Assembly: GCA_036245805.1 (NCBI GenBank)
Contig: BTRK01000003.1
Coordinates: forward strand, 44,444,044-44,508,043
Direction of reading: 5' to 3'
Length of the DNA stretch: 64,000 nt
From: Pristionchus mayeri
Taxonomy: Eukaryota > Nematoda > Chromadorea > Rhabditida > Neodiplogasteridae
Under the pieces are notes generated by a model. It saw nothing but the letters and a program-made list of their open reading frames with translations. It did no database searches and was not told where the DNA came from. The translations under genes were made by a program, and so were the position numbers. How positions within the stretch are numbered: the stretch's first letter is position 1; each line of letters begins with the position of its first letter. This document shows positions 36,431 to 46,274 of the stretch, piece after piece.

Positions 36431-36884
36431 GAGGTATTGCTTTGTATAAATCGCACGGCGGGTTCCCGTTCCGAATTTGTCGGAAAGGGTGAATTTGATG
36501 TCGCATAACGATGAGATCACGCGAGATCATGAGATTCGAAAAAAAAAATTTCATATTTCTTGCTTGCGGAAGCCTTTATCTATCGAATTCTCATTTGCTA
36601 ATCACTCTTCATCTCTGAATGCTGGTATAGAGAGGGAAATCGACACAAAGGGACCGTATGGTATTGGGAGAATCAGAGTGTATCCCTCATCGAGTGTATC
36701 TCCTCTCCTTCGTACAGCCAGATGGTTTGTTATTGCGGATGGTATCTTTGGTGCCGCTACACATTGCAATCATAATTTGGAAACCTCACAGATTCGCACC
36801 GAAATATTGAAACCTGAACTTTGGAAAATCCGAAAAGGAACGTGTAATATCAGTCCACGAAAATCCTTCCCTTGAACTCTTGAA
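36431..36884. other. intergenic DNA with family-A and family-C copies
   Basis: Family C at 36,440-36,495 (GTATAAATCGCACGGCGGGT, then TTCCCGTTCCGAATTTGTCG) closely matches 48,371-48,420. A family-A block at 36,640-36,750 has CCCTCATCGAGTGTATCTCC and TCTCCTTCGTACAGCCAGAT. The 132-codon frame at 36,477-36,875 runs over these repeats and is not a gene. Confidence 0.45.
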
Positions 36885-37570
36885 CTTTCAAATTGGAGTC
36901 AGACAAAGAGGAAAAGCAGACTAGGATCCCATTATCATATAACGTGATCTCTGAAACCGACGATCTCGCACTATTGTCTCGCATCCAGACAATGTAAATC
37001 CGACAGATTGGAACACACATTGAGGACCCGACGATTTGGGAACTTCTGAAGATATCGTTTGGAAAGTTTTCTCTTGAAACAATGAACTCATCATTTTTTA
37101 AAGTAGCTACAAAAAACCACAATACCGAGACTTCCCCATGTTCACCTCTCCGGACAGCCCACGGCTCCTATCCTATCTTACAAATGTCCAAAAGAACTGC
37201 CACACCCAGAACAAGATTAGGAAAGAAATGAAAGGAAATGAAGGAAATTGTATTGTAAAATGATTATTTTTTAATGAATTGAACATTTGGAGAAAGAAAG
37301 ACGAGCCCGAGCTGCAATGGAACAAAAATATTGAAAACAATAAGACAAACTTTGTCTTGAACGTATCATGTCTTATCAGACTCGCCAAAAAAAGTTCCCA
37401 AATCGTCGGTTCATCAATGTTTGTTCCAATTTGTTGGATTTGCATTGTCTGGATGCGAGACAATAGTGAGAGATCGTCGGTTTCAGAGATCACGTTTTAT
37501 GATAATGGGGTGCGAATCTTCCTTTCCTCTTTGTTCCTCTTTGAGTCCAATTTGAATGTTCCAGAGTCGA
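36885..37570. mobile_element. foldback element with long loop
   Basis: The arms 36,885-37,050 and 37,390-37,570 are inverted copies. CAAATTGGAGTC, CCATTATCATATAACGTGAT, GAAACCGACGATCTC, CATCCAGACAATGTAAATCC and ACGATTTGGGAACTT on the left reappear reverse-complemented on the right. The loop is about 340 bp. Small indels separate the arms. It directly precedes a Tc1 transposase relic, but the two are not obviously one element. Confidence 0.75.
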
Positions 37571-37701
37571 GGTTTCAAAATGTCGGTGATGAAATATAGG
37601 GATCCATAAAATTGGTTTCAGAACTACTGTTCCAAAATGGAAGTGTAAATTTCAATTGTTCCAATTAGTTCAGTTTCGGAATAAAAGTGACAATGTGTAG
37701 C

Positions 37702-38001
37702 GGCACCCTCGCCCATTCCGCAAAACTCACCCAGAACTGGTGCGCGAGGCATTTTCCCGGATTCATCCCATCTAATGAGTGGCCCTCCAACAGTCCCGAT
37801 CTGAATCCCCCCGACTTTAGCGTGTAGTCTGTTCTGGAGAAGGAAGCTTCCTCTTCCCGCCATCCGAATCTGGAGCGTCTCAAGAACTCCCTTCAAAAGG
37901 CATGGAACAAGATCGACAAGAAGTGCCTTCGGGCAGTCGTCTAGTCAGTTCCTTCTCTTATCAAGGCTGTCATCAAGGCCAAAGGAGGTCAAATCGAGTA
38001 A
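37702..38001 (+). pseudogene. Tc1-like transposase C-terminal relic
   Basis: Conceptual translation gives the end of a Tc1/mariner transposase. The run AHSAKLTQNWCARHFPGFIP leads into NEWPSNSPDLNPPDFSV, the 'W.p.SPDLNP.d..W' block that precedes the last acidic residue. Then come HPNLERLKNSLQKAWNKIDK and, after a frameshift, LIKAVIKAKGGQIE and a stop, which is the standard Tc1 C-terminus. In-frame TAG codons after DFSV and after LRAVV, plus the frameshift near 37,960, make it dead. The DNA-binding domain and first catalytic Asp are missing, and no paired TIRs were found. Confidence 0.8.
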
Positions 38002-38571
38002 CCTCTTGTTGTTATGTTCCTACTATCTCTGATAAATACTGTGTACCGTTTCAAAAGTGTGCGATGGATTTAAAAGAAAATACATGGTTGAATCCATGTT
38101 GCCATACTTTCTCCGCTCCCTGTACATTGTCTGTAACTTGAGTTAATTTTTACTGCACTTTTCATCGTGAGAAGCGAAAAGCGCGTGATGCTTCTTCTCG
38201 ATATTTTGAAAATTTGGTGAAAATTCGAAATTGCTGTTCAGAATCAGGTAAATCATTGTTTCTTTTGCAATTTATTTTGCTTTTTCTCGTTAAAAGTAAG
38301 ACTCGATGGACTTTCCACATCATATTTCTTTCCATTGATTTTCTCTCCAAATCACTCACGTTTTCACTATGCAGAACGCAAAGCTTTTTAAATGGAAACA
38401 ATGAGGTATTTTTTGTCAGGTGCACCTTCCTGCTGCGGATTGGTTTTTCCTGCGGACGCAAGCTGTACCACTTAGCAGCTGTATTACATCTAATAGCGAC
38501 AAGAGGGATGTGAGGTGGAGTGGCGTGATCATTTACTGTCAGCTGTACTTTGTTGTATTATATTCTATATT
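38002..38571. other. no recognisable feature
   Basis: AT-rich DNA between the Tc1 relic and the RTE relic. Overlapping 99-codon frames on both strands near 38,160-38,513 show no motif. Confidence 0.4.
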
Positions 38572-39315
38572 ATTCAATTCAATTCAATTATTTATCACGT
38601 CAGGCAATAGTGCTCTGGTGAGGATGGGTCTGTACTCTTCATAAGCTGTACTCCACCAGAGGGGTCCAATCGTTCTCTTGAGATCATCGCGCCATCAGAC
38701 CTTGGGGTGGCCTTAAGGGCGCGCACGATTGTAGGGCGTCCACACGGTAGTCGCACGCGTCCAATGGTTGACTTGCATCTCCCGTAACTTAAGCGCCCAT
38801 TTTGCTTTGCATCTGAGGGCCTCCTTATTCCAGTCGCGTACTCCAGTGATCTCCCGCAGTCTCTCGTTTCTCATTCGGTCCTTGAGTGTCACTCCAGCCA
38901 TTCTGCGCTCCATCTTCCTTAGTGTGACATTGAGACGTTCCTTGTCGCTTGCTCGAAGTGCCCACGTCTCACTCCCGTAGAGTACGGTTGATTTGACGCA
39001 GGAGTCGAAGAGGCGTCTCTTTGTCTTCATGGGTAGAATGCGACTGGCGAGTAGGTGAGAAAGCTTGCTCCATGCAGCCCAACCCAATCGAATTCGGTGT
39101 TCCAGTTCGACAGAGGGATCAAGAGGGAGAGAGATCTTCCCGCCAAGATAGGTGGCTGAATCAGCGAAGCAGAACACTTGATTATTGATTACGATGGGTG
39201 ATCGAGTGGTGGTGCATGAGGTGAGGAGGACTGTCTTCGAAGCGTTGACTTCGAGTCCGACTCGTATACAGGCCTCTACCAACTTCCTTAGCATATTCTC
39301 CATTACCATTAGCAA
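38572..39315 (-). pseudogene. RTE-type LINE reverse transcriptase, C-terminal relic
   Basis: A 200-codon open frame (38,713-39,315) is the C-terminal third of an RTE-clade pol. LRKLVEACIRVGLEVNASKT is the segment just after the catalytic core. SATYLGGKI follows. SKLSHLLASRILPMKTKRR and LFDSCVKSTVLYGSETWAL form the typical 'K..L...V...LLYG.ETW' block, then IRL-type basic sequence near the end. The palm YxDD and the endonuclease are missing (5' truncation at about 39,315). After the frame, minus-strand sequence continues to a (TTGAA)n tail at 38,572-38,596. A sister 3' end lies at 35,663. Confidence 0.85.
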
Positions 39316-41208
39316 CCTCCAGTTCCTTCAACCTGAACATCGGCTTTAAAGACTTCGTTGTGCTAATTAGGTACTTGTTAATCCTCCTTATGTTTTCTTC
39401 TACTGTGCCACCACTAACTGTTAGTCGATGCTTGAGTAATGCTCAGGACTTCGTTAAAATTGGGTATCTTACACGTGCCAGTCCCCAGAATTTCGTCGTC
39501 CTCGAAATACTCGTGAATAGGAGAACACTGCGAAACAAATTGTATGTAAAACGTTTATCACACACCTTTGCCGTTCCCTTGCGAGTTTCGGTGATAAGGC
39601 TAGTCGCAAGAGGTATTTGCTGTAAGAATCTCATCTGATTTAGGTGATGATTGCGAGGAGGCCGAATTGACATTATAAGCAAACATTAAATCTTGACCAA
39701 CAACGTGGCCTTACACCGCAATATGAGCTTCACGAACTGTGGATGATACTTGTTCTTCTTTCTTTAATCTCTTAAATGATATTAGAAACTATGGTTTAAT
39801 AAAAAAAATATCTTAAAGCGTACCTCAGAGAGACTGAAGGAGCATATGTTTTCCGCTTACCACCACGACCACCCATCATAATGAGGGAAAGATGAAGAAA
39901 TGAAAATGATTTCGCGAACTCACGAGATCGAACGATCAACGAACCGGATTATTTAGAAAAGGGCATTTATGTGCATTTCCCCCTCTCGGTTTCGGGCCTC
40001 TCTCAATAATTGCAAGGAGAGAAGATGCATCTGAGAAGTGAGGAATCTCTGAGTCTCCTCATTTCGAACGTTCTCTCGGTCAGTTTAACTAGTGAAAGAG
40101 TGCGGAGTAGGCAGAGACATTGAAAAAAAAGAAATATGCAACTGGATATTCACGAGTTATAATTGTACCTATGTTCAATGAAGACATTGTGGCGTTCCAA
40201 AACAACCGTTATTTCACATAACCATGGAGCGACGACTCGCCGGACAAATACAATTTAAAAAATTGTAAAACGCAATTCCCGAGAAGTTATGGGCAATTTC
40301 AGCAACGTAAAACTTCCTTGCGTGCAATTCAGTCAGAAAATATTGCGGCAATTGTTAGCTTCAGTTGACTTCACACGATCTTTCAAAAGCTCAGCACAAA
40401 AGACGAAGACGGGGAATGATTAGCGAATAGTGCATAGATGCAGGCTTCCGCTGGCACATGAATATTTAAGCTTTTTTTTATCTGCAAGTACTCACTTCAT
40501 TGTTGAACAGCTACTGCGGGCTTCTGAAGAAACTCTGAAGAAGGTGAAATTATTGTGAACCTGCAATCTTACTCTGTTTGACTTTCAAGGAATTGTTTAT
40601 TATGGGGAGATGATGTTGTTTTACCATATCTACCGCAATTGCACACCAGAAAGTTCCGAGTTATCGAGGTTGCTCCTAATCCTTCGCACGATTCTTGCAG
40701 TGTTGGAAACCTTGCTATGAGGATATAAACAATTACATTATAATAATCTTTAAAAATATCTATATTTCCATCACGTTCTATATTACGCCTCTCAAAAGAA
40801 ATGGCATATCGGCCCCTTGCTGTAATTGCTCGCAACTTATCGCGAACGCCTAGTAGCGATAGAGCATTTTCTTATACGATTACAATTATTTCGTAGTTTT
40901 TCCGAATGAAAATTTCAACAGAACTGGTGTTGGAAAATTGATGGTTATATGAGGTACCTGTGAAGCACAAAACATGTTCAATGCAATTTTCCGCAGTTTG
41001 AATATTTTCAGTATTTTGATTGATGCTTCGACATATGTGATTTTGGGATGATTCATCGCACAAAAATGTAATTCATTTGCAGATCATAGAAATAAGTTGA
41101 AATGAAGGAGAGAAAGCGCGAGTGGAACAAGGATTGGCCTGGTAGATACATTGGGATTGTTATGGTTGGGAACGATATGCAAATGTCGGAGTCATACTTG
41201 AAGTTGGA
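39316..41208. other. intergenic DNA with dispersed repeat copies
   Basis: No supported gene. A family-C motif is at 40,205-40,250 (CACATAACCATGGAGCGACG, ACTCGCCGGACAA), followed by CAATTTCAGCAACGTAAAAC at 40,289-40,310. A family-A copy is at 40,560-40,690. Short frames of 62-92 codons have no recognisable domains. Confidence 0.45.
40560..40690 (+). repeat. family-A dispersed repeat copy
   Basis: ACTCTGTTTGACTTTCAAGG, AATTGTTTATTATGGGGAGA and TGATGTTGTTTT are followed by GCACACCAGAAAGTTCCGAG. The same block order is found at 42,930-43,080, which shows these are copies of one longer repeat and not coincidental short matches. Confidence 0.55.
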
Positions 41209-41654
41209 ATATCACGCCTCTCACGAGAGAATCGGGACGAAGAGTTGACATTGGAAATAAAAATATTTTAGTTATTGAGGTTTTTAGTTTGGGATTGGGT
41301 TGTAGAACGTTCTCCTAATTTGTTTAGAAGATATCGGATGTCGCAGCTGCAGCATGCTGCTGCAAAGTTGAAGCGGCGAACTTTGTTTTCGGGTTTTTTG
41401 ACCTTCATATGTGGATGTTTCAGATGTCCAAAGTGTTTCTATGATCAAAGTAATGATTTTTACACGAATTTTATATTTTTCACTTTTGCGACCGCTGCAG
41501 CAGAGACATTTCAGATGAGTTTTTAATTTGCTATTCAAAAGTAGATTTTTGCCCCCACTCCAAACTTTACCATCGTGTAGAGCTTAAAATTCTGCACAAT
41601 ATATATTTTTTGCAGAAACATTGCCGGGGGTCCTGGTAGGTTCCCAGAGCGCCG

Positions 41655-41725
41655 AAAGTCTCGCAATGGGCTGCACGACCGATGGTTCGATCACAAGGTC
41701 GCGGGTTCGAATCCCGGCCGTGGAA
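41655..41725 (+). ncRNA. tRNA-like sequence with pol III B box
   Basis: A perfect B-box GGTTCGAATCC at 41,704-41,714 lies in a T-arm-like context (GCGGG-TTCGAAT-CCCGG, four of five stem pairs). It is preceded about 45 bp upstream by CTCGCAATGGGCTGC, which resembles a tRNA D-arm/A box. The acceptor and anticodon stems do not fold well by eye, so it is more likely a tRNA-derived pseudogene or SINE head inside the foldback arm than a working tRNA. Confidence 0.45.
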
Positions 41726-41810
41726 ACAAAATTTTTTGCCAACGCGAATTGATGCGGAAACTTCTTTAAATACGATAGTACGATGAAATAACCAAGTAAA
41801 ACTATTTTTG

Positions 41811-41875
41811 TCGCCGCCGAGTCGAACCTGCGACCACGGCCCCCTGATATCCCTTCTGCAGCCCATTGCGAGATT
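41811..41875 (-). ncRNA. second tRNA-like sequence, opposite arm
   Basis: On the minus strand CGCAATGGGCTGCAGAAGGG is followed by GGTCGCAGGTTCGACTC, a B-box (AGGTTCGACTC, 41,818-41,828). It has the same arrangement as the plus-strand copy at 41,655-41,725. Between A-like and B boxes the two arms have diverged, but the two promoter-like blocks are retained in both. Confidence 0.4.
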
Positions 41876-42834
41876 TTCGGCGCTCTAGGAACCTACCAGG
41901 ACCCCCGCCAAATTTTCTGCAAAATATATATATTGTGCAGAACTTTAAGCTCTACAAGATGGTAAAGTTTGGAGTGGGGGCAAAAATCTACATTCGAATA
42001 GAAAATTAAAAACTGGTACGAAGTGTCTCTGCTGCAGCGGTCGCAAAAGTGAAAAATACATAGTGCGTTTCAAAAACAATACTTTGATCATAGAAACACT
42101 TTGTACATCTGAAACATCCACATATGAAGGTCGAAACATCCGAATACAAAGGTCGCCTCCTTTACTTTGCAGCAGCGTGCTGCAGCTGCAGCATATCGAA
42201 AAAATCCGAAACTTCAAATTTTGTTTACCAAAGTCAAGTACTACGTAGAAATAAAAGAAACAAGACATCTTGAAATTCAAATGTCAATTCGATCTGCTGA
42301 TTTGTCCCGATTCTCTCGTGAGAGGCGTGATATGTTCTGAATTGTGTATTGAGGGATCATATCAACACTTTTACTACTAATCTACCTTCTCCGACAAGTT
42401 GATATAGTAGCACTTGTTGTCATTCAAATGTTCATCCTTCTTCTAGCCAGATATCACTCGGTGACTGTTATCATTGGCCTCTGAAATGCTCTGACCCGTA
42501 CAGTATCGTTAGTCTAGCAAGTGTGTTATTAATTAATTGTACCGGAAAGTGCAAAACGTATTGGCGAAATGCGAAGGAATACATGATAATAGTACCGATA
42601 AAACACGAGCACACCTAGTCAAAAACTGATATTTTTTCCGAACTGATATTTTTATTTTAGAATATTTGTTCTGCGCATTTAAAGATCGAAAGGAATTTTT
42701 AAATTATAGCAAAACTAAAGCGTCAAGGAGAATAGTGCCAACCTATTTTCGTGTAGTGTGTAGCATTAGCTCGCGAACATCCTTGCATGTTTATTTTTAT
42801 CAATGTCGCTCACACTCTCCTTCGATATATTGGA

Positions 42835-43090
42835 CGGACCGAGAGAGTTGCATTCGTTTTTCTCTCTCATCAGTTGTTATCGCGTGTGCTGGAGTTACTA
42901 CAGCTACGGACTATTGCTGCACACTACCCAACTTCGAGGTAGGTCAAGGGAGGAAGGAACATCTATATCACTCTGTTTGGTTTCGAGGAATCGTTTAAAG
43001 TGTGGAGATACTGTTATTTTGTCATGATGGGTCTACTTGTCACATTTTCTCACCAGTTTGTTTCCAGTTGTCAACGAGCTATAGCTCTGT
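42835..43090 (+). repeat. family-A dispersed repeat, most complete copy
   Basis: The blocks occur in this order: TCTCTCATCAGTTGTTATCG, then CAACTTCGAGGTAGGTCAAG, then CACTCTGTTTGGTTTCGAGG, then AATCGTTTAAAGTGTGGAGA. Next are TTTTGTCATGATGGGTCTAC and CACCAGTTTGTTTCCAGTTG. Subsets of these blocks recur in the same order at 34,370, 35,490, 36,640, 40,560, 50,590, 53,120, 55,650 and 57,230. Confidence 0.55.
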
Positions 43091-43763
43091 TCGGAGTGGA
43101 GATATCAATGCGAAAATTTCGGAGCTTCTTATCGTTGGGGGAGATCTAGGGCTTGCTTATACAATCGTCTACAATTGAATTTTGCCTTTACTCCTCCTTT
43201 AAATCACTGTTGAAGTATATGCAATTAAGCTGATGTTTTGCCAAGTGGGCCACTATGACATTTTGAGTTTTCTGAAATTTCTGGTAATCTCTCAAGAGAT
43301 GGTAGCAGTGTTAACAAGTATGTAACATTTCTAGCAATACATGATACTTACCTAATATGCATGATATTTCCCTATTCTCTCTTTTGTAACCTCTTGAAAT
43401 TAAATCGTGCTCGATTGTACATTTTAGAGATGTCCAGTCGATTAATGTGATGGCACCCAGGGAACCCTTCCACATTAGTGTTGGTGCTTGTAGATTAGTT
43501 AAGTAACAAAAAAGATATGCACCCAATCTTCTTGCAAAAATTGTTTAAGATCGCCTTGCTGGAAAAATCCATTAGATATGCGTCGATGATCGTAAGGGGG
43601 AGGGGTAATTGCTCTTTTGCATTCACATTTTATCTAGACGATCAGAGTGTGAGTGGATGGGGACATGTGAAAAATAGAGAATATGATATCTCATATGTTT
43701 TCTGATCCTTAATGGATTGATGGATTTTCATTTTAAACATATCCAAAAAATAAATCGAAACAT

Positions 43764-43830
43764 CTAACCAGGAAGTTCGATGTGTCGAGAAGGGCTCATA
43801 AGCGATCAGCAGTGCCAATAAGCAATGCAT
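43764..43830 (+). repeat. family-B dispersed repeat copy
   Basis: TCTAACCAGGAAGTTCGATG, then TGTCGAG and CTCATAAGCGATCAGCAGTG, occur here. Related copies are at 49,186, 59,703, 60,251 and 63,765. Confidence 0.5.
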
Positions 43831-44308
43831 GCAGCGCAAACCACAGCGTAAAGTATGTTTATTAAAATACTAAATAGCAAAATATAGATACAATTAGTGT
43901 GAATACAGATATTCCCCCGTTCTTATAAAATAAAAAAACCCTCCTGTTTCCTTCTTGGTCAGGCCGATATGATATTGCTTATTTGCGTTCATCTCTTACA
44001 AGTTAGTTCTCCTTCCAGATCTCTCTCTCTTTCTCTCAGTATGACTGACTCCACCTTTGTCAATGGCATTATGGCTCCACACTGATGCCACCATGTCGCG
44101 AGGATGTGAGTTATTTTTGTATTGAAGAGATTGAAACCAACTAATTGTCGAATCGCTGAGGTCGGGGGCATAATATTGGGGTGTCCGGAAAGTTCGTATA
44201 ATGCTTCGGAAAAAAGTCAGTTCGCGATCAAATGCAGTGATTGCGCAATCTGTTTGTCAACAATGTATTGCATCATTCTGACGTTGAGTAGTGAGAGGAT
44301 TTAATCAG

Positions 44309-44684
44309 TCTAGGAGATCACATCGAAAGAACTCAAGACTATCTTCAAGACTGCGAAACGCATTACAATTCCGGCAATGCGAGTAGATGTGCAGTCATCA
44401 AATTTAAGTCTAAATCCGCTGCCAAGAATGCTTTCTACGCCACCAAGGATCACAAGGTAATTATAATTATCAACTATTTCACTGAATAAACTCTGTGGTT
44501 TTGGTTCTATTAACTTATTATTATTTAATTTTTTATCAGCTATTTTTCTCAAAATATAATAAATATAAATAATGTACTTTTTCATGTTTCCCAGAAGGAG
44601 ATCGATGAGGATGAGGTGGTGGTTCTCTCTTCTGATGAGGAGAACGAACACGAAGAGAATCTTATCAAGAAGAACACCAACTGA
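44309..44684 (+). CDS. two-exon 3' end of an unidentified gene (fragment)
   Basis: Two coding-looking exons lie just inside the mariner 5' end. Exon one, 44,309-44,456, follows a TTTAATCAG acceptor-like site and ends AAG/GTAATT. The intron runs 44,457-44,594 and ends TTTCCCAG. Exon two, 44,595-44,684, ends with TGA. The joined frame stays open with unbiased third positions. Its first exon includes ETHYNSGNASRCAVIKFKSK and then SAAKNAFYATKDHK; the second is strongly acidic (EIDEDEVVVLSSDEENEHEE) and ends KKNTN. RCAVIKFKSKSAAKNAF is faintly like the RNP1 part of an RRM, too weak to name. There is no start codon and no upstream exon before the TIR, so it is a captured 3' gene fragment or the remnant of one. 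It may be non-functional. Confidence 0.5.
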
Positions 44685-44711
44685 AGTCACCCTCCTGCAG
44701 GACCATTGTCC
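44680..44711. repeat. 32-bp segment repeated at 57,860
   Basis: The bases spanning the exon stop codon to the 18S fragment, including CACCCTCCTGCAGGACCATT, recur inverted at 57,860-57,891 with one mismatch. Both copies lie next to coding-looking exon fragments. Confidence 0.7.
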
Positions 44712-45362
44712 AACTACGAGCTCCAACTACGATCCAACTACGAGCTTTTTAACCGCAGCAATGACGATATACACGTTGGGAGCTGGAATTACCGCGGCTG
44801 CTGGCACCAGACTTGCCCTCCCATAGACTTCGTTAAAGTCTTTAAGTTGTGCTCATTTCAATGACAGACCTCAAAGAGATCTGTCTCGTTATTGATAGTC
44901 ACTACCTCCTCGAATTGAGAGTGGGTAATTTACGCGCCTGCTGCCTTCCTTGGATGTGATAGCCGTTTCTAAGGCTAGCTCTCCGGAGTCGAACCCTGAT
45001 TCTCCGTTACCCGTTACAACCATGGAAGACACATAGACTTCCATCAATAGTTGATAGGGCACCCGCTCGACCAGTACGTCGCCGGTACAAGACCATGCGA
45101 TCCGCAGAAATTGTTCAGAGTCACCAGTCGGGTTGCCCCAGTCGGTCTTAAACTAACAAGTGCATACCACTATTGCTAGCGGTACGTTGGTGCACGTATT
45201 AGCTCCAAAATTAACGCAGATATCCGTTTTGGATATGAAAACTGGGTAGATTACGGGTGTTAATAATGAGCCGTTCGCAGATTCATGTGTACACATATGT
45301 TCTTAGAAATGCATGGCTTAATCTTTTATCTGAGCATATCACCGCTGGCAGGATCAACCAGG
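44712..45362 (-). rRNA. 18S (SSU) rRNA 5' fragment, about 650 nt
   Basis: On the minus strand it starts TACCTGGTTGATCCTGCC, the universal eukaryotic SSU 5' end, near 45,362. It runs through AAGATTAAGCCATGCATT, CGAACGGCTCATTA, GAGAATCAGGGTTCGACTCC and AAGGAAGGCAGCAGGCGCG to GCCAGCAGCCGCGGTAATTC. It stops in the V4 region just after GTTAAAAAGCTCGTAGTTGG, which is partly duplicated there. Only the first third of the ~1.75-kb molecule is present, so it cannot give a functional rRNA. The helices between conserved blocks look intact, so capture is not very old. Confidence 0.93.
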
Positions 45363-45851
45363 TAACTACTAAAAAGTCACCGCTTCACGAGTCATCTTTC
45401 GATGATTCGCGAGAGTAAATCGACGAGAGAAACGCACCAAAAGGCACCCAACCCGAAGATTTGTTCGTTTTCACATGAAATTCCGACAAGAAAGGTTTTT
45501 GGACCAAATTTGTGGAGTTAACGCGAAATACGATGTACAGGAAAAACGCTCAAGCCCAATACGGGCTCTCGCATGAACTTGCATCGAAGACGATTCCAAA
45601 AAGCAGAATCAACGATAGCCTATAACGAACCAGCAAGCACACAAGATTTCTCTTATATGCTCACCGATGAACATGCGTCAAAGAGTGGCATCATCTGCTG
45701 AAGGTGTGCAGCGTAGATCCAGTAAGTTTTGCAACCTTTTACGACCGGTTGTAAATTTTACAACCTCAAAGCCATCTAACTCCATCCCGATAAGCCGTTC
45801 CCGATAAGCCGTTCCCGATAAGCCATCTAACTTACGCGCCCGGAGACAGAA
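45363..45851 (-). other. rDNA intergenic spacer with 5' ETS
   Basis: About 490 bp lie between the end of the 28S fragment and the start of the 18S fragment, read on the minus strand. It must contain the 3' ETS, the pol I promoter and the 5' ETS of the source rDNA unit. Visible elements are a 14-bp tandem repeat CCCGATAAGCCGTT (2.8 copies, 45,786-45,824) flanked by repeated CCATCTAAC, and a perfect 9-bp stem GGTTGTAAA-T-TTTACAACC at 45,747-45,765. The ETS part next to the 18S is also present, inverted, at 46,325-46,454. No pol I promoter consensus can be assigned by eye. Confidence 0.75.
45747..45765. promoter_or_regulatory. spacer hairpin
   Basis: GGTTGTAAATTTTACAACC is a perfect 9-bp inverted repeat with a 1-nt centre inside the rDNA spacer. 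Terminators or upstream promoter elements of pol I are possible roles, but nothing more than position supports that. Confidence 0.35.
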
Positions 45852-46270
45852 ACAAACCAAACGGTCAACGGCAGAGTCTCAACAGATCGCGACATGCGTC
45901 GCTCTACTGAGTACAACACCTCGACCACTACTCAAGTAGTCTACAAGAGATCTCGCGCCCCGACATTGAAACGGAATGATCCGTTGTGACAACCTGAACG
46001 GATTCCCCGAACAGATAAGGTCATAGATAAGGGCATACGCAGTAGCCTTGCGGCGTACTTAACAAAGGCCTCCCGACACCGGGGAGCCAAATTATAGTTA
46101 CCTTTATTAGCCCCGATTCTAACTTAGAGGCTTTCAGTTATAATCAAACAGATGGTAGCTTCGCAGCATTGGTCTATCGACCAGCCGCATGAACCAATGG
46201 TTACTCAGGTAGTTTGGCTAGAGGGGAAATCTTACAGGTAGTTCGTCCGCATCGTCACAAAGAGTCGGGT
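45852..46270 (-). rRNA. 28S (LSU) rRNA 3' fragment, about 420 nt
   Basis: On the minus strand GCTGCGAAGCTACCATCTG and AAAGCCTCTAAGTTAGAATC are the conserved LSU block before the 3' end. CTTGTAGACTACTTGAGTAG, GCAGAGCG-like sequence and TCGCGATCTGTTGAGACTCT lead to the terminal GGTTTGT near 45,852. The order 28S 3' end, spacer, 18S 5' end on one strand is that of a head-to-tail rDNA repeat junction, so this is a single contiguous piece from the array. The upstream edge of the LSU piece is at or just before the 46,275 palindrome. Confidence 0.85.
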
Positions 46271-46274
46271 ACAT

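Larger units (their letters stand above)
41209..42333. mobile_element. foldback element with tRNA-like sequence in both arms
   Basis: The outer ends are ATCACGCCTCTCACGAGAGA, then ATCGGGAC, at 41,211 and the exact reverse complement at 42,303-42,331, flanked by TA on each side. The arms (about 540 bp each) pair through most of their length. Shared blocks are CAGCTGCAGCATGCTGCTGC (diverged), CCCCCACTCCAAACTTTACC, and ATATATATTTTGCAGAAA-type sequence. Further blocks are GGTCCTGGTAGGTTCC and CGCAATGGGCTGC. The centre, near 41,770, is only weakly paired. The same outer ends occur on the element at 53,279-54,264, whose interior is different. Confidence 0.85.
42334..44175. other. intergenic DNA with dispersed repeat copies
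   Basis: A family-D copy (uninterrupted target site) lies at 42,582-42,640. A long family-A copy is at 42,835-43,090, and a family-B copy at 43,764-43,830. A relative of the 30,735 repeat is at 44,042-44,125. No supported gene. Confidence 0.45.

Noticed and set aside
37624..37896. 90-codon minus-strand frame
   Set aside because: It is the antisense shadow of the plus-strand Tc1 transposase relic.
41655..41725. Functional tRNA gene
   Set aside because: The B box is perfect but I cannot fold a seven-pair acceptor stem or a clear anticodon arm. It lies in a foldback arm with a diverged mirror copy.
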